A stretch of 64,000 nt of DNA, from NCBI GenBank assembly GCA_026388545.1, contig JAPLJS010000019.1, positions 1 to 64,000 of the forward strand. Direction: 5' to 3'. Source of the stretch: Deltaproteobacteria bacterium. GTDB lineage: Bacteria; Desulfobacterota; Syntrophia; Syntrophales; UBA2185. Under the pieces are notes generated by a model. The model was not told where the DNA came from, did no database searches, and saw only the letters and a program-made list of their open reading frames with translations. A program made the translations under genes and the position numbers. This document shows positions 53,372 to 62,605 of this stretch, in pieces; position 1 is the first letter of the stretch; each line of letters begins with the position of its first letter.

Positions 53372-54189
53372 TGATCAAAAGAATTTTACCGCCACTGCTT
53401 TTCATCCTGTCACTTTTTTTTATTTTTCCGGGATGCAGCGTTAAAAAACCGCCGCTCTCAGACCGCGTATTAAAAAATAATTTTCCCTCTCCCCAGGATG
53501 TTCTGGAAAAACTTGACCGGGATGATCATTTCAAAGAAACATTGAATGCTATTGCACATATTGAACTGAATGTTTCTGAGAAGAGGTACCCCCTGAAAGT
53601 TGCCGTAATGTTAAAACAGCCGTCTTCATTCAGAGTAGAGTCAATCCCGGTTTTTGGTCCACCGGATCTCCTCTTGTCCGTTCATGAAAATATCCTGAAA
53701 GTTTTTTTGCCACACAAGGGAGAATTCTACATCGGGCAGGCAACGACAAAAAATTTAATACATTTTTTTCCTTTTTTTACCACGGGACTTAAAGTAGAAG
53801 ACATAACATCGATCCTACTCGGCACACATCCTAAAATAAAAGAAAAATCGGTTACCTTGAATGGTTCTTTCGAAGGGGACATCTACCGCATTGACATTGT
53901 GTCTGAAAACAGAAGAATTCAGTCTCTCTGGATAGATACGGAGAAATACTACCTCGTCAGGGTCGATCTATTTGATGGTAATAACTCTCGACTGTACAGT
54001 GCCAAGTTCACAGGACACTACAGTGTAGGAAACGTGACTATGCCGCAGAGGGTTATAATTGCATCCGGAGGTGATGATAAACAAAACATCATTATCCGGT
54101 ATTCTGATGTTCAGACGGCAACAGGAATTGATACGGCGCAATTCGATCTTCAACCCCCTCCCGGCATCAGGCCTATTTCTATGGACTGA
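53371..54189 (+). CDS. LolB-like / DUF4292-type outer-membrane lipoprotein
   Basis: A 272-residue lipoprotein with signal MIKRILPPLLFILSLFFIFP and lipobox PGCS. The mature part fits the open beta-barrel fold of LolA/LolB: LNAIAHIELNVSEKRYPLKV, VMLKQPSSFRVESIPVFGPP, SLWIDTEKYYLVRVDLFDGN. True LolB function cannot be proven from this; it may accept lipoproteins at the outer membrane. It begins at the stop codon of the TPR gene (TGATG overlap). Confidence 0.75.
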   Translation: MIKRILPPLLFILSLFFIFPGCSVKKPPLSDRVLKNNFPSPQDVLEKLDRDDHFKETLNAIAHIELNVSEKRYPLKVAVMLKQPSSFRVESIPVFGPPDLLLSVHENILKVFLPHKGEFYIGQATTKNLIHFFPFFTTGLKVEDITSILLGTHPKIKEKSVTLNGSFEGDIYRIDIVSENRRIQSLWIDTEKYYLVRVDLFDGNNSRLYSAKFTGHYSVGNVTMPQRVIIASGGDDKQNIIIRYSDVQTATGIDTAQFDLQPPPGIRPISMD

Positions 54190-54236
54190 TACAATAAATT
54201 GGTGGGTAATGGGGAATTAAATCTCAGTTTACTCTA

Positions 54237-55037
54237 TTACTTAATTTCGACTAATTTTGCCCTTGCTATTCTTGCTTGATTGGTGTTGGGATAATCTTTT
54301 ATTATTTGCTGAAGAATCAGTCTTGCACTTGATTTGTCACCGAGATTCAAAAAGGAAAGACCCTGTTTCAGCAAAGCGTATGGAACCTTGTTCCCATTGG
54401 GATAGTTTTTGACCACTTTTTCATATTCAAGGATAGCCTTTTCATATTTATTCTCAAAATAATACGTTTCCCCGGTCCAGAATTGGGCATTATCGGAATA
54501 TTCTGAGTTAGGATACTGCTTCAGGAAATTTTGAAACTCCCCCCTAGCATTTTCATACTTTCCTTCCTTAAAAGTTTCATACGCTGAAGCATATACCGAT
54601 TCCTTGTCCCCTTTCCCTTTTATGGCATTTTTCGCGGCGACTCTCCCTGTTTTTTCACCCTCCGAGTGGTTTTCCCTCTTTCCAATGCCAAGGAAATTTT
54701 CTATAAAATTTATCTTGAACGATACACTGTCGAGCTTTTCTTTTATTTCCTTCAGTGCTGAGATGTCTTTTCGTAATCCTTCATTAACCCCTTTCAGATT
54801 CTGGATACTGTCTCTCATTTCAGTGATGTCTGCATTAACTTCTGCCTGACTTTTTCGTAAAGCCTTTATCGCTTCGTTGAGCTTGTCAATATCCTTCCGG
54901 ATACCGGCATCATCCTCTTTTAAAGTCAGAATCTTCCGATCAAGGTCTCCCTGAACCCGATGCAGGTCCTTTGTCGTCGCACACCCTAGTGTGAATGTGA
55001 AACAGACAAGTAAAAGCAAGGGTATACTTTTTTTCAA
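54237..55037 (-). CDS. ybgF: Cell division coordinator CpoB / YbgF
   Basis: CpoB/YbgF is the periplasmic Tol-Pal partner that links outer-membrane constriction to wall synthesis. The protein has a lipoprotein-like signal ending LGCATT, a coiled coil (about 25-125) and three C-terminal TPRs starting YASAYETFKEGKYENARGEF and including NPN-type NYPNGNKVPYALLKQGLSFL. TTG 55037 is the better start: GGGAGG lies eight bases upstream, while GTG 55046 abuts that site. The TTG overlaps the pal stop as TTGA. Confidence 0.92.
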   Translation of the reverse strand: MKKSIPLLLLVCFTFTLGCATTKDLHRVQGDLDRKILTLKEDDAGIRKDIDKLNEAIKALRKSQAEVNADITEMRDSIQNLKGVNEGLRKDISALKEIKEKLDSVSFKINFIENFLGIGKRENHSEGEKTGRVAAKNAIKGKGDKESVYASAYETFKEGKYENARGEFQNFLKQYPNSEYSDNAQFWTGETYYFENKYEKAILEYEKVVKNYPNGNKVPYALLKQGLSFLNLGDKSSARLILQQIIKDYPNTNQARIARAKLVEIK

Positions 55038-55603
55038 TCGCTGCACCTCCCGTGTCCTGGATCCAAGGGCCTCTCCTTACCATAACTTATCGTTTTTATC
55101 CTTTTCCCATCAATCCCGAGTTCAACAAAATATTTCATGGCCTCCTTAGCACGTCTTTCCCCGAGGGCAAGGTTATATTCGGTTGTCCCCCTTTCATCAC
55201 AGTGCCCTTCAATGAGCACATTATAATTTTTATTTTGGGTGAGTTTATCCGCATGCTGTTTAAGAGTTTCCCTGGCTTCGGGTATGAGATTGAATTTATC
55301 AAAATCAAATGTAATATCTTTAAATGCACCTTCTTCTTTTGCTACAGTGGCCTTTTCTCTTGTGGCCTCTCCCTCAAAAGCTGCCTTTTCTTCTGCTTCT
55401 TTTACAGTAACTGCCTTAACCTCCTTTGAAGCAGTTTCTTCCTTTTTCACAACATCTTTGCCGGCTGTCTTCACTGCAGCTTTTTCTTCAGTCGTAACCG
55501 CCTGCCCCTTTACTACCGACTTTTTTGCGCACCCAGTCATAACCATAATCGAAAAACACAGGACCAACCCGACCATCCCTATTATTGCGAAATTCTTCCT
55601 CAT
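55034..55603 (-). CDS. pal: Peptidoglycan-associated lipoprotein Pal, C-terminally truncated
   Basis: Pal anchors the outer membrane to peptidoglycan. The 189-residue protein has a lipoprotein signal (MVMTGCAKK), an Ala/Lys/Glu-rich linker unusual in length (about 30-85), and the OmpA-like domain with FDFDKFNLIPEARETLKQHA, VLIEGHCDERGTTEYNLALG and TISYGKERPLDPGH. Here the family normally continues with about 16 residues including AWAKNRR; this copy instead ends GRCSD and stops. The missing NRR segment contains an Arg that contacts peptidoglycan. The domain may be weakened or non-functional. The stop overlaps the ybgF start. Confidence 0.9.
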   Translation of the reverse strand: MRKNFAIIGMVGLVLCFSIMVMTGCAKKSVVKGQAVTTEEKAAVKTAGKDVVKKEETASKEVKAVTVKEAEEKAAFEGEATREKATVAKEEGAFKDITFDFDKFNLIPEARETLKQHADKLTQNKNYNVLIEGHCDERGTTEYNLALGERRAKEAMKYFVELGIDGKRIKTISYGKERPLDPGHGRCSD

Positions 55604-55864
55604 TATGTTCCCTCCTCTTTTTATTGGGTTAAATTGGGTTATTTATATAATCCGAGACCTTCTAAAGCACAATCCACTTTAAAGGTCAACCATAAAAATT
55701 CTAAAATTCACGATTATAACTTCAGAACGATTGGTTACATTGCTGTATATCAGTCATATTAGAAACTCTCGTAATTAAAGAAAGGATATCTCCAATAAAA
55801 AGTTAATAATTTTCAGGATGATAGCCCCTTAACGCATTTCCGGCGACATTTTTTACAGTAAGGG

Positions 55865-57223
55865 TCATTTTATTCGAGGAGACCAAGAGGGACTGATACA
55901 ACCGTTGACATTTTCATACAATATTCTTATATTTAAGCCATTCGTATTCATTATGCAAATTCTACTCTTGCCGTTTCCCTTTGAACTAAAAACTAAATAT
56001 CTACCCTCTGGAGACCAGGAAGGGGATTCATGATCTACATTATCAAAGGTAAGCTGCAAGGGATTGCTGCCGTCCTCATCGATAGAAAATATCTGGAAAC
56101 GGCCGTTTACCAACCCTTCATACGCGATTCTATTTCCCTTCGGCGACCATGATGGAGATGTATTATAATTTCCGTTATAAGTAATTCTTCTCATATTGTT
56201 TCCGTCGGTATCCATTAAATATATTTGTGGCGAACCTGAACGATTTGAAACGAAGGCAATTTTTCGATTATCAGGTGACCAGGCAGGGGAAACGTCAATA
56301 GCAAAATTATTCGTTAGACGTTTAAGATGTCTGTAATCGAGATCCATCATATAAAGATTTTCATAGCCGTCCTTGCTCAGGGTTAGCAACAGTTTCTTGC
56401 CATCCCGCGACCAGGAGCCAGCCAGATTGATCCCTTCGTAATTTGAGATTTTTTCAGCCGTTGCGGTACCGTTTATGGCTTTTATATAGAGATCGGGATT
56501 CCCATCTTTATAAGATGTAAATGAAATATATTTTCTGTCAGGTGACCAGCGGGGCGAAAGAGCTAAGGACTTGTAGTTGGTAATTCTGGTAAGATCGGTT
56601 CCATCGAAGTTTATTGTATAGATATCTGAATTTTGACCCTTTTTCAGTACAAACGCGATCTTTGTACTAAATACACCTTCATCCCCTGTCAGGGCAGAGA
56701 GAATTTCACCGGCAAACGTCCGCACCATCTCGTTCCTATCCTCAATTTTTCCCGTGTATCGCTTGGCGGTAATAACTTCTCCCTTTATAACGTCGAAAAG
56801 ATAACATTCTGTAACCAGATCCCTGCCGTTGCCGTTGTAAAGGAAAGTCCCCTTTACCAAATATTCTGCACCGATGGCAGTCCAGTCGGCAAACCTGATA
56901 CTTTCAGCCGTCAAACCTGTCTGCGCTTGATCTTCGAGAAAAGCCTTTTTACTGATTATGGTAAAGAACCCTGTCATCCCAAGATATTTTGCCAGCGTAT
57001 CGGAAAACCAGCTTGAGAGGTCTCCCTGATAATTTTCCACGCTCATTTTTTTAAAATCCGTAATTGCAATGGGAAATTTTTGAAATGCGGGTGAGTCGAT
57101 GTCTATATACACTTTGCCTACGGCACTATGGGCCTCGCATAAAATAAGTAACATACCCGCCAAGCACACAAATAATTTTAATAAGCATCTCCTTCTCATT
57201 GTTTCATCACTAATCATCGTCAT
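55865..57223 (-). CDS. tolB: Tol-Pal system beta-propeller protein TolB
   Basis: TolB is the periplasmic propeller that binds Pal. From ATG 57223 (AGGG six bases upstream) the protein has a signal peptide (MRRRCLLKLFVCLAGMLLIL ... SAVG), the N-terminal domain with IAITDFKKMSVENYQGDLSS, and six PD40-type blades, each with SWSPDG-like motifs (LSPRWSPDRKYISFTSYKDG, VSPAWSPDNRKIAFVSNRSG). The frame runs back to 57241. The 261-base gap to pal shows no gene. Confidence 0.95.
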   Translation of the reverse strand: MTMISDETMRRRCLLKLFVCLAGMLLILCEAHSAVGKVYIDIDSPAFQKFPIAITDFKKMSVENYQGDLSSWFSDTLAKYLGMTGFFTIISKKAFLEDQAQTGLTAESIRFADWTAIGAEYLVKGTFLYNGNGRDLVTECYLFDVIKGEVITAKRYTGKIEDRNEMVRTFAGEILSALTGDEGVFSTKIAFVLKKGQNSDIYTINFDGTDLTRITNYKSLALSPRWSPDRKYISFTSYKDGNPDLYIKAINGTATAEKISNYEGINLAGSWSRDGKKLLLTLSKDGYENLYMMDLDYRHLKRLTNNFAIDVSPAWSPDNRKIAFVSNRSGSPQIYLMDTDGNNMRRITYNGNYNTSPSWSPKGNRIAYEGLVNGRFQIFSIDEDGSNPLQLTFDNVDHESPSWSPEGRYLVFSSKGNGKSRICIMNTNGLNIRILYENVNGCISPSWSPRIK

Positions 57224-57255
57224 AACAAACCCTGCATTCACAATTCTTCCACTTT

Positions 57256-57951
57256 TTATCTTAATTCCGATGAATGGAACCTGATACCCAACTCGATACT
57301 GTTATCTTTAATCCATTCAGGCAGAGGAGAAAAAGGGCTTGCCTTTTTGATAGCCTTGATTGCGGACTCATCAAAATATCGATTACCTGATTTTTTTTCA
57401 AAACTCATGTCTACCACAGTTCCATTCCTCAAGATTCTCACATGGATAATCGCATCAATGTTTTCCCTCGGTAATATGCCCTGCGGAAGTGCCCATTTCC
57501 CTTTGATCCGAGACCAGATTAAGGTGTAATACGTGTTCATCTTCGCGTTCGATTCCGCATCACCCATTTGGCTCGGTTGGCTCGCCGAAGAAACCACCTT
57601 CCTTCTAACGTCTTCGATTGCTCTATCGACATTGCCACTCTGTTTTTTTTGAATATCTATTCGCTTGATAGGAACAGATGGGGTAGTATCAAGGTGCTTT
57701 TTTAAAATGGAAGAACGATCAGTCGAAATTGTTTCATTGATTTCTCCCGAAATTGCCGATGTCGCTTTCTTTCCCTGGAAATCTTCAGAAAAGTCGACCA
57801 GATGAACTGAATAAACAGGACCGAAGGTCCATCTTGGAGAGGGAAGTGAAGGTAAAAAGAAAATGATGGACAGCACAATAACATGAAGCAACAGAGATAT
57901 AACAATCATATTTTTGAGGCTGATATAATTGTCATAGTGCTCCTTTATCAT
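57256..57951 (-). CDS. tolA: TolA/TonB-type energy transducer
   Basis: A 231-residue protein with one N-terminal membrane helix (MIVISLLLHVIVLSIIFFLP, containing the SLLLHV...H-type motif), a short periplasmic linker and a C-terminal TonB/TolA domain (about 155-230) with IIHVRILRNGTVVDMSFEKK and YFDESAIKAIKKASPFSPLP. Position between tolR and tolB indicates the TolA role. The helical domain II of enterobacterial TolA is almost absent, as in many non-enteric TolA proteins. Confidence 0.9.
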   Translation of the reverse strand: MIKEHYDNYISLKNMIVISLLLHVIVLSIIFFLPSLPSPRWTFGPVYSVHLVDFSEDFQGKKATSAISGEINETISTDRSSILKKHLDTTPSVPIKRIDIQKKQSGNVDRAIEDVRRKVVSSASQPSQMGDAESNAKMNTYYTLIWSRIKGKWALPQGILPRENIDAIIHVRILRNGTVVDMSFEKKSGNRYFDESAIKAIKKASPFSPLPEWIKDNSIELGIRFHSSELR

Positions 57952-57972
57952 CCGTTATCATCCTGCAAAATG

Positions 57973-58395
57973 TCATCTTGATTCCTCTGGCGATTCTGTG
58001 ATCATCCCCAGCTTATCCACACCGGCCTTCCGAACCGCAGACATCACCTCAACCACAAAACCATAAGGAACATTCTTGTCCGCCCGCATGAAAATCTCTC
58101 TATCGATTCTGTTGGAAAAGATACTTTCCAGTTTTACACCGAGATCAGGAACAGATATCTTATTCTTGTTTATGAATATCTCCTTTTCACTGTTAATTGT
58201 CAGTACAAGTTTTTCCTCCGTCACATCGATGCTCTTTGATTTTACCCGGGGAAGATTTACATCTATACCCATCTGGAGCATTGGAGCTGTTACCATAAAA
58301 ATTATCAACAAAACCAGAACGACATCAACAAGTGGGGTAACATTGATGTCCGCCAAAAGCTTGCTTTCATTATTACGTTTTCTTCCGTTTCTCAT
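57973..58395 (-). CDS. tolR: Biopolymer transport protein TolR (ExbD family)
   Basis: TolR forms the proton channel with TolQ. The 140 residues include one membrane helix with the proton-carrying Asp (INVTPLVDVVLVLLIIFMVT) and a periplasmic domain with LTINSEKEIFINKNKI and REIFMRADKNVPYGFVVEVM. It lies eight bases from tolQ and 21 from the TolA gene. Confidence 0.96.
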   Translation of the reverse strand: MRNGRKRNNESKLLADINVTPLVDVVLVLLIIFMVTAPMLQMGIDVNLPRVKSKSIDVTEEKLVLTINSEKEIFINKNKISVPDLGVKLESIFSNRIDREIFMRADKNVPYGFVVEVMSAVRKAGVDKLGMITESPEESR

Positions 58396-58403
58396 AACAT
58401 GCT

Positions 58404-59156
58404 CTATTTTTTCACATAATATCGTTCAATAATATTTAATACCTCGGAAGCAAAATTATCCATTTCCATTGTCATGTTTTTTATCCTGTTGAGGTAATAG
58501 TTATAAAAAATGACAGCCGGTATGGCAGCAGCAAGACCTGCAGCAGTAGCAATAAGTGCCTCAGAAATGCCCGGCGCCACAACAGCCAGGGTTGCTGAAC
58601 CTCTTGTGCCTATGGATCTGAACGTATCCATAATACCCCAGACTGTTCCAAACAGGCCAATAAATGGCGATGCGCTTCCTGTCGTAGCCAAGAAACCAAG
58701 AGTACTTTCAAGCTTTGTTGACTCAGAACTGCATGCTCTGTTTAAAGCCCTCTCAACATTATCTATTCCTTTCATCTCCAAATGAGGCCCGGTTAATTCA
58801 TCGTTTTCTTTAGCAGATGTTGACTCTCTGATAACCTTGGTGATCTTGACCAGTTCCGTGTAGCCGGCCTGAAATACTTCAGCAATACTCGAATTTTTAT
58901 ATTTTTTCGATTCAGGGAAAATATCAGAGAGCTTATTACTCTTCATATATGCATCTAAAAACATATCATTTTCCCTTTTAACTTTTTTAATGCTTCTATA
59001 TTTCATGAAAATTATAGCCCACGACACAACGGAAAAGAAAAGGAGCAGGAGCAGGACAAACTGCACCATTATTCCTGCATCAAGGATCATATTCAGAAGA
59101 CTGCCATGGAAATGTCCACCCAGGCTTGCAGCACTAACAGACGAAATCTCTTTCAC
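58404..59156 (-). CDS. tolQ: Biopolymer transport protein TolQ (ExbB/MotA family)
   Basis: TolQ is the multi-helix proton channel subunit. The 250-residue protein has three membrane helices (about 27-45, 160-180, 195-220) and the family motif LGFLATTGSASPFIGLFGTV with GIMDTFRSIG and PGISEALIATAAGLAAAIPA. It is the first gene of the tol operon. It should not be mistaken for the flagellar stator MotA, from which it differs by the TolQ-type motif and its tol neighbours. Confidence 0.96.
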   Translation of the reverse strand: MKEISSVSAASLGGHFHGSLLNMILDAGIMVQFVLLLLLFFSVVSWAIIFMKYRSIKKVKRENDMFLDAYMKSNKLSDIFPESKKYKNSSIAEVFQAGYTELVKITKVIRESTSAKENDELTGPHLEMKGIDNVERALNRACSSESTKLESTLGFLATTGSASPFIGLFGTVWGIMDTFRSIGTRGSATLAVVAPGISEALIATAAGLAAAIPAVIFYNYYLNRIKNMTMEMDNFASEVLNIIERYYVKK

Positions 59157-59321
59157 TTTTATTCTCCCTGAATCAATTATTAACGGGATTACCTGTAATT
59201 GAAAAAAATGTCCTTGTCAATATATTTAGGATAATGACTATTGACGATCCCGCAAAGAGACTTTAACTGGGCACGGGATGGGCGGTTTGGGAAAAGCGTA
59301 AGTTTCAATGCGTAAATATCG

Positions 59322-59404
59322 GGAATAAGGTGTACATAGATGTATGCCGCAGTAACGATGATTGCAGCACGCCGAAAGCTTTTGGACTTTTTACGAAGTC
59401 GTCA
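59322..59404 (+). repeat. Dispersed intergenic repeat, copy D
   Basis: GGAATAAGGTGTACATAGAT opens the copy and GGACTTTTTACGAAGTCGTC closes it. It is the clearest copy and serves as reference for B, C and E. It lies in the 324-base gap between tolQ and epmA, both minus-strand, so downstream of epmA and upstream of tolQ. The rest of the gap (59157-59321) carries a weaker extension of the repeat and no gene. Confidence 0.75.
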
Positions 59405-59480
59405 GTCTGTACAAGAGGATTTTTCACGACCAATCAAATTTCTGGAAGGCATCTTAAAAAAAACAAAACAGTAAAAACCA

Positions 59481-60404
59481 TTACAGTAATTCCGGTGTAA
59501 ACGTTACAACGTTATCGATTATGGGTGAATCAGTAAAAATCATGGCTAATCTGTCAACACCAAGGGCAATTCCGGCGGCTGCCGGCATTGTAACAACATC
59601 CTGCAAAAAACGTTCTGATATCGGATACACCGATTTATTCATCGAACGGCGATATTTCTGTACCTTTTCAAATCGTATATAATGCTCATTGGGGTCAGTA
59701 AGTTCGGAACAAGCATTGGCTATCTCCTTTCCTCCTATATATAACTCAAATCGTTCAGCTAAGTCCGGTTCCTCTTCCTTCGCTTTTGCCAGGGTTGCCT
59801 TCGAAACGGGATAATCATAGATAAAGGTTGGCTGCTCAAATCCCAGGTGAGGTTCGATATAACTGACCATCACTTCATCGAAACAGTCTTCTTTCAGAGC
59901 TTTATCCATCGGCATCGGTCCATATAAGGCAAAGGCCTCTCTTACCGATATACTCTCCCATGGTCTCTGCAACCGTAATGTCTGCCCCTGGTAAGGAATA
60001 ACATCACCATACCCGAGATTATGGGCAACAGATATGATCAATTCTTCACACTCCTTCATCAACAGACGGTAATCTATCGCCTGGCAATACCACTCCAGCA
60101 TGGTAAACTCAGGAAGATGGCATGAACCCCGTTCCCCTTCACGGAAACACTTGCAGATTTGAAATATCCTTGGATAACCTGCCGCAAGAAGTCGCTTCAT
60201 GTATAGTTCGGGTGATGTGTGTAAAAAACAATCTCCACAGGAAATGGCATCGATATGGGATTCCGGAATAAGTACCGGAATCATATTGGGAGTTTCTACC
60301 TCTAAATAACCCCTGCTGATGAAAAAATCCCGTACAGCATGGATCATTCTGGCGCGTTTCCATAAGGTATCCTGTTTTTTCGACAGTCTCCATGTTTCTT
60401 CCAT
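59481..60404 (-). CDS. epmA: EF-P lysyl-modifying ligase EpmA (PoxA/GenX)
   Basis: EpmA attaches (R)-beta-lysine to the conserved Lys of EF-P. The approximately 307-residue protein is a LysRS-like class II catalytic domain without an anticodon-binding domain. Motifs: motif 2 region FQICKCFREGERGSCHLPEF with TMLEWY, and motif 3 GIALGVDRLAMIF. ATG 60404 (MEETWRLSKKQDTLWKRARM) is chosen over the frame's earliest ATG, which lies inside efp. It follows efp by seven bases. Confidence 0.95.
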   Translation of the reverse strand: MEETWRLSKKQDTLWKRARMIHAVRDFFISRGYLEVETPNMIPVLIPESHIDAISCGDCFLHTSPELYMKRLLAAGYPRIFQICKCFREGERGSCHLPEFTMLEWYCQAIDYRLLMKECEELIISVAHNLGYGDVIPYQGQTLRLQRPWESISVREAFALYGPMPMDKALKEDCFDEVMVSYIEPHLGFEQPTFIYDYPVSKATLAKAKEEEPDLAERFELYIGGKEIANACSELTDPNEHYIRFEKVQKYRRSMNKSVYPISERFLQDVVTMPAAAGIALGVDRLAMIFTDSPIIDNVVTFTPELL

Positions 60405-60411
60405 CGGTGGT

Positions 60412-60975
60412 TCATTCCTTGACCCTTGTAAGATATTCACCGCTCCGTGTATCAACCCTGATCTTCTCCCCTTCTTCGACAAAAGGAGGTACCTGAATCT
60501 GATAACCGGTTTGCAGGGTTACCGGCTTTGTTTTACCCGATACCGAATCGCCCCTAGCCCAAGGCTCAGCTTGCACGACAACCAGATCAACAAAATTCGG
60601 TAAGCTGACTTCCAAAGGCTTATCCTCGAAAAAAAGAATTTCTGCCTCCAAATTATCAATCAAGAAATTTTTTGCTTCCCCAATTTGATCTTCGGTAAGA
60701 AAAACCTGTTCATAGCTTTCGTTATCCATGAAACAGTATTTTCCTTCTTCCTTATAAAGGTACTGCATTTTTTTCTCTTGGAGATCCGCCGGTTCAAAGC
60801 TATCCACTGACCGGAATGTCCGCTCAAACTGTGCCCCCGTAATCATATTTCGCAGTTTGGACCGGTACAAAGCCTGGCCTTTTCCGGGTTTTACAAAGTT
60901 GAATTCGGTAACGATATAAGGCTCATTGTCAATTTTAATCCGTAACCCTTTCTTCAAATCACTTGCATTATACAT
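60412..60975 (-). CDS. efp: Translation elongation factor P
   Basis: EF-P rescues ribosomes stalled at polyproline. The 187-residue protein has the KOW-like N domain with VKPGKGQALYRSKLRNM, in which K32 is the expected site of beta-lysylation, and two OB domains ending GDSVSGKTKPVTLQTGYQIQ and IRVDTRSGEYLTRVKE. Length matches the E. coli type (188). It lies between epmB and epmA, so substrate and both modifying enzymes are co-encoded. Confidence 0.97.
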   Translation of the reverse strand: MYNASDLKKGLRIKIDNEPYIVTEFNFVKPGKGQALYRSKLRNMITGAQFERTFRSVDSFEPADLQEKKMQYLYKEEGKYCFMDNESYEQVFLTEDQIGEAKNFLIDNLEAEILFFEDKPLEVSLPNFVDLVVVQAEPWARGDSVSGKTKPVTLQTGYQIQVPPFVEEGEKIRVDTRSGEYLTRVKE

Positions 60976-61056
60976 GTTACAATTTCTCTCCTTTCATCAT
61001 AATCATGGATTTCTTAATTCACTTCCCCCCTCTTGTCAAAAAAATGTCCATCTGTC

Positions 61057-62136
61057 TTAGTGCCTTGGTTCAGAAAACAGAGAAAGCGGATAAAGAGGGA
61101 ATTTCCCTTTACCTCCCGGGATATCAACAACATACTGCGGCACACAAAGTCCTGATATATTTCTCCATAGTTTTTCCATGATCTTTATCCCCGAATAAAT
61201 ATCAGTGCGAAAGTGATCCGTACCTTTTACCGGGTCACATTGAAATAAATAATAAGGCCTGACTGATATTCGTTGAAGGCCATAAAGGAGATCCCGCATC
61301 GTCTCGTAATTATCGTTAACACCTCGAAGCAAAACAGACTGATTTGAGATAGGGATGCCTGCCTCAAGCAGCATTTCGCAGGCACGTGCCGCCTCCGGTG
61401 TAATCTCATTTGGATGATTGAATTGGGTATTAAACCAAAGTGGACGGTATTTACGCAACATGGAACAAAGTTGTCGGGTAATCCTCATCGGCATAACCAC
61501 CGGAATACGGCTTCCAATACGAAGGACCTCTACATGGGGAATAGAACGTAAAGATCCGAGAAACCACTCAAGGGAACTTTCTTCCATGGTCAGGGGATCG
61601 CCTCCTGAAATGATGACTTCACGAATGCTCAACGTTTTAGAAATATAATCGATCATGCGCGGGAGATATCTCCTGTTATCTTCCGTTCCGGTTCTCTTCC
61701 ACATTCGCTTACGATTGCAATGTCGACAGTATGTTGCACAGGTATTTGTGATGATCGTCAAGCAACGATCAGGATAACGATGTACCAGACCTGGAACAGG
61801 CATGTCCCGCTCTTCTTCAAGGGGATCAGCCACACCGCCGAGCGAAAAATCGATTTCCTTCTGATCAGGGAAACATTGAATACGAAGGGGATCATTTTCA
61901 TCCGCTACATTCATTAGAGAAAAATAAAACGGTGTGATGCTGAAGGGATAAGATCTGACCACGGTTCTCCATTTTTCGAGAGTCGTCCGAGTCACGTTGG
62001 AAACGCTTGCCAATTGAGGAATAGTATGTATTCGATTATTATACTGCCATTTCCAGTCATTCCAGTCTTTCGGTAAGACGTCCGCCCATGAAGCGATAGA
62101 AATGGTAAGATTTTTCGATTCCATAGAGTTTGACAT
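61057..62136 (-). CDS. epmB: EF-P lysine 2,3-aminomutase EpmB (YjeK)
   Basis: EpmB converts (S)-alpha-lysine to (R)-beta-lysine for EpmA. The 359-residue radical SAM protein has the cluster motif C133-A-T-Y-C137-R-H-C140, the preceding PGLVHRYPDRCLTIIT and conserved REVIISGGDPLTMEESSLEW. It resembles catabolic lysine 2,3-aminomutase, but its length and the adjacent efp and epmA favour EpmB. It is the first gene of the operon. Confidence 0.92.
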   Translation of the reverse strand: MSNSMESKNLTISIASWADVLPKDWNDWKWQYNNRIHTIPQLASVSNVTRTTLEKWRTVVRSYPFSITPFYFSLMNVADENDPLRIQCFPDQKEIDFSLGGVADPLEEERDMPVPGLVHRYPDRCLTIITNTCATYCRHCNRKRMWKRTGTEDNRRYLPRMIDYISKTLSIREVIISGGDPLTMEESSLEWFLGSLRSIPHVEVLRIGSRIPVVMPMRITRQLCSMLRKYRPLWFNTQFNHPNEITPEAARACEMLLEAGIPISNQSVLLRGVNDNYETMRDLLYGLQRISVRPYYLFQCDPVKGTDHFRTDIYSGIKIMEKLWRNISGLCVPQYVVDIPGGKGKFPLYPLSLFSEPRH

Positions 62137-62396
62137 TATGAAAACATGATTTTTAAAAAGTTGCTTTCTATTAGCATTATACTTTATAATAAAATATAGA
62201 AAAATGAATTATGTAAACATCATCAATCGATGAAAAGCGCATATAAGACCTCACCTGAAGAAATAATACTCCAAAATTTAATAAATTGCTGTTTTGAATT
62301 TAATCCATTGTATTGTAATTATTATGTAAATATTTAATAAGTGAGTGGACTTATTCTTAATGCTCCCGTAAAAAAGCCCTCACCTGGGTAAAAAAA
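62137..62396. other. AT-rich region upstream of epmB
   Basis: No gene is visible. The region is very AT-rich and probably carries the epmB promoter. A small inverted repeat TCATC-AATC-GATGA lies at about 62220-62233. Confidence 0.4.
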
Positions 62397-62421
62397 CAGA
62401 AGGCTTCATTAAAGTCTTCTG
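62397..62421 (-). terminator. Intrinsic terminator-like hairpin on minus strand
   Basis: CAGAAG (62397-62402) pairs with CTTCTG (62416-62421), with CTT/AAG inside. Read on the minus strand the stem is followed by TTTTTTTACC, the classic terminator layout. No minus-strand gene is recognised to its right, so the transcript it would end is unknown. Confidence 0.6.
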
Positions 62422-62427
62422 GGGTAT

Positions 62428-62465
62428 GGCGCAATGCAGCATATGGACTTCTTACGAAGTCGTCA
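62428..62465 (+). repeat. Dispersed intergenic repeat, partial copy E
   Basis: GGCGCAATGCAGCATATGGA followed by CTTCTTACGAAGTCGTCA repeats the last half of copy D. The 5' half with the GTAC palindrome is missing. Confidence 0.6.
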
Positions 62466-62605
62466 TTCTTCGAGCAGGATACTTCGCAGTGAATATGGAG
62501 TCTTCGCTGGGCTTAAAGGAAATGATTGCTACATTTCTTAGACATTGCATAATGAAACAGAATAGGTAATAATAGTATATAGCTTATATGGTATGGAGAT
62601 GTAAA

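Noticed and set aside
57973-59156. ExbB/MotA-like and ExbD/MotB-like genes as possible flagellar stators
   Set aside because: Motifs and the tolA-tolB-pal-ybgF neighbours identify them as TolQ and TolR; no MotB-type OmpA domain is present in the second.
61057-62136. Catabolic lysine 2,3-aminomutase
   Set aside because: Length of 359 residues and the adjacent efp and epmA genes fit EpmB better.
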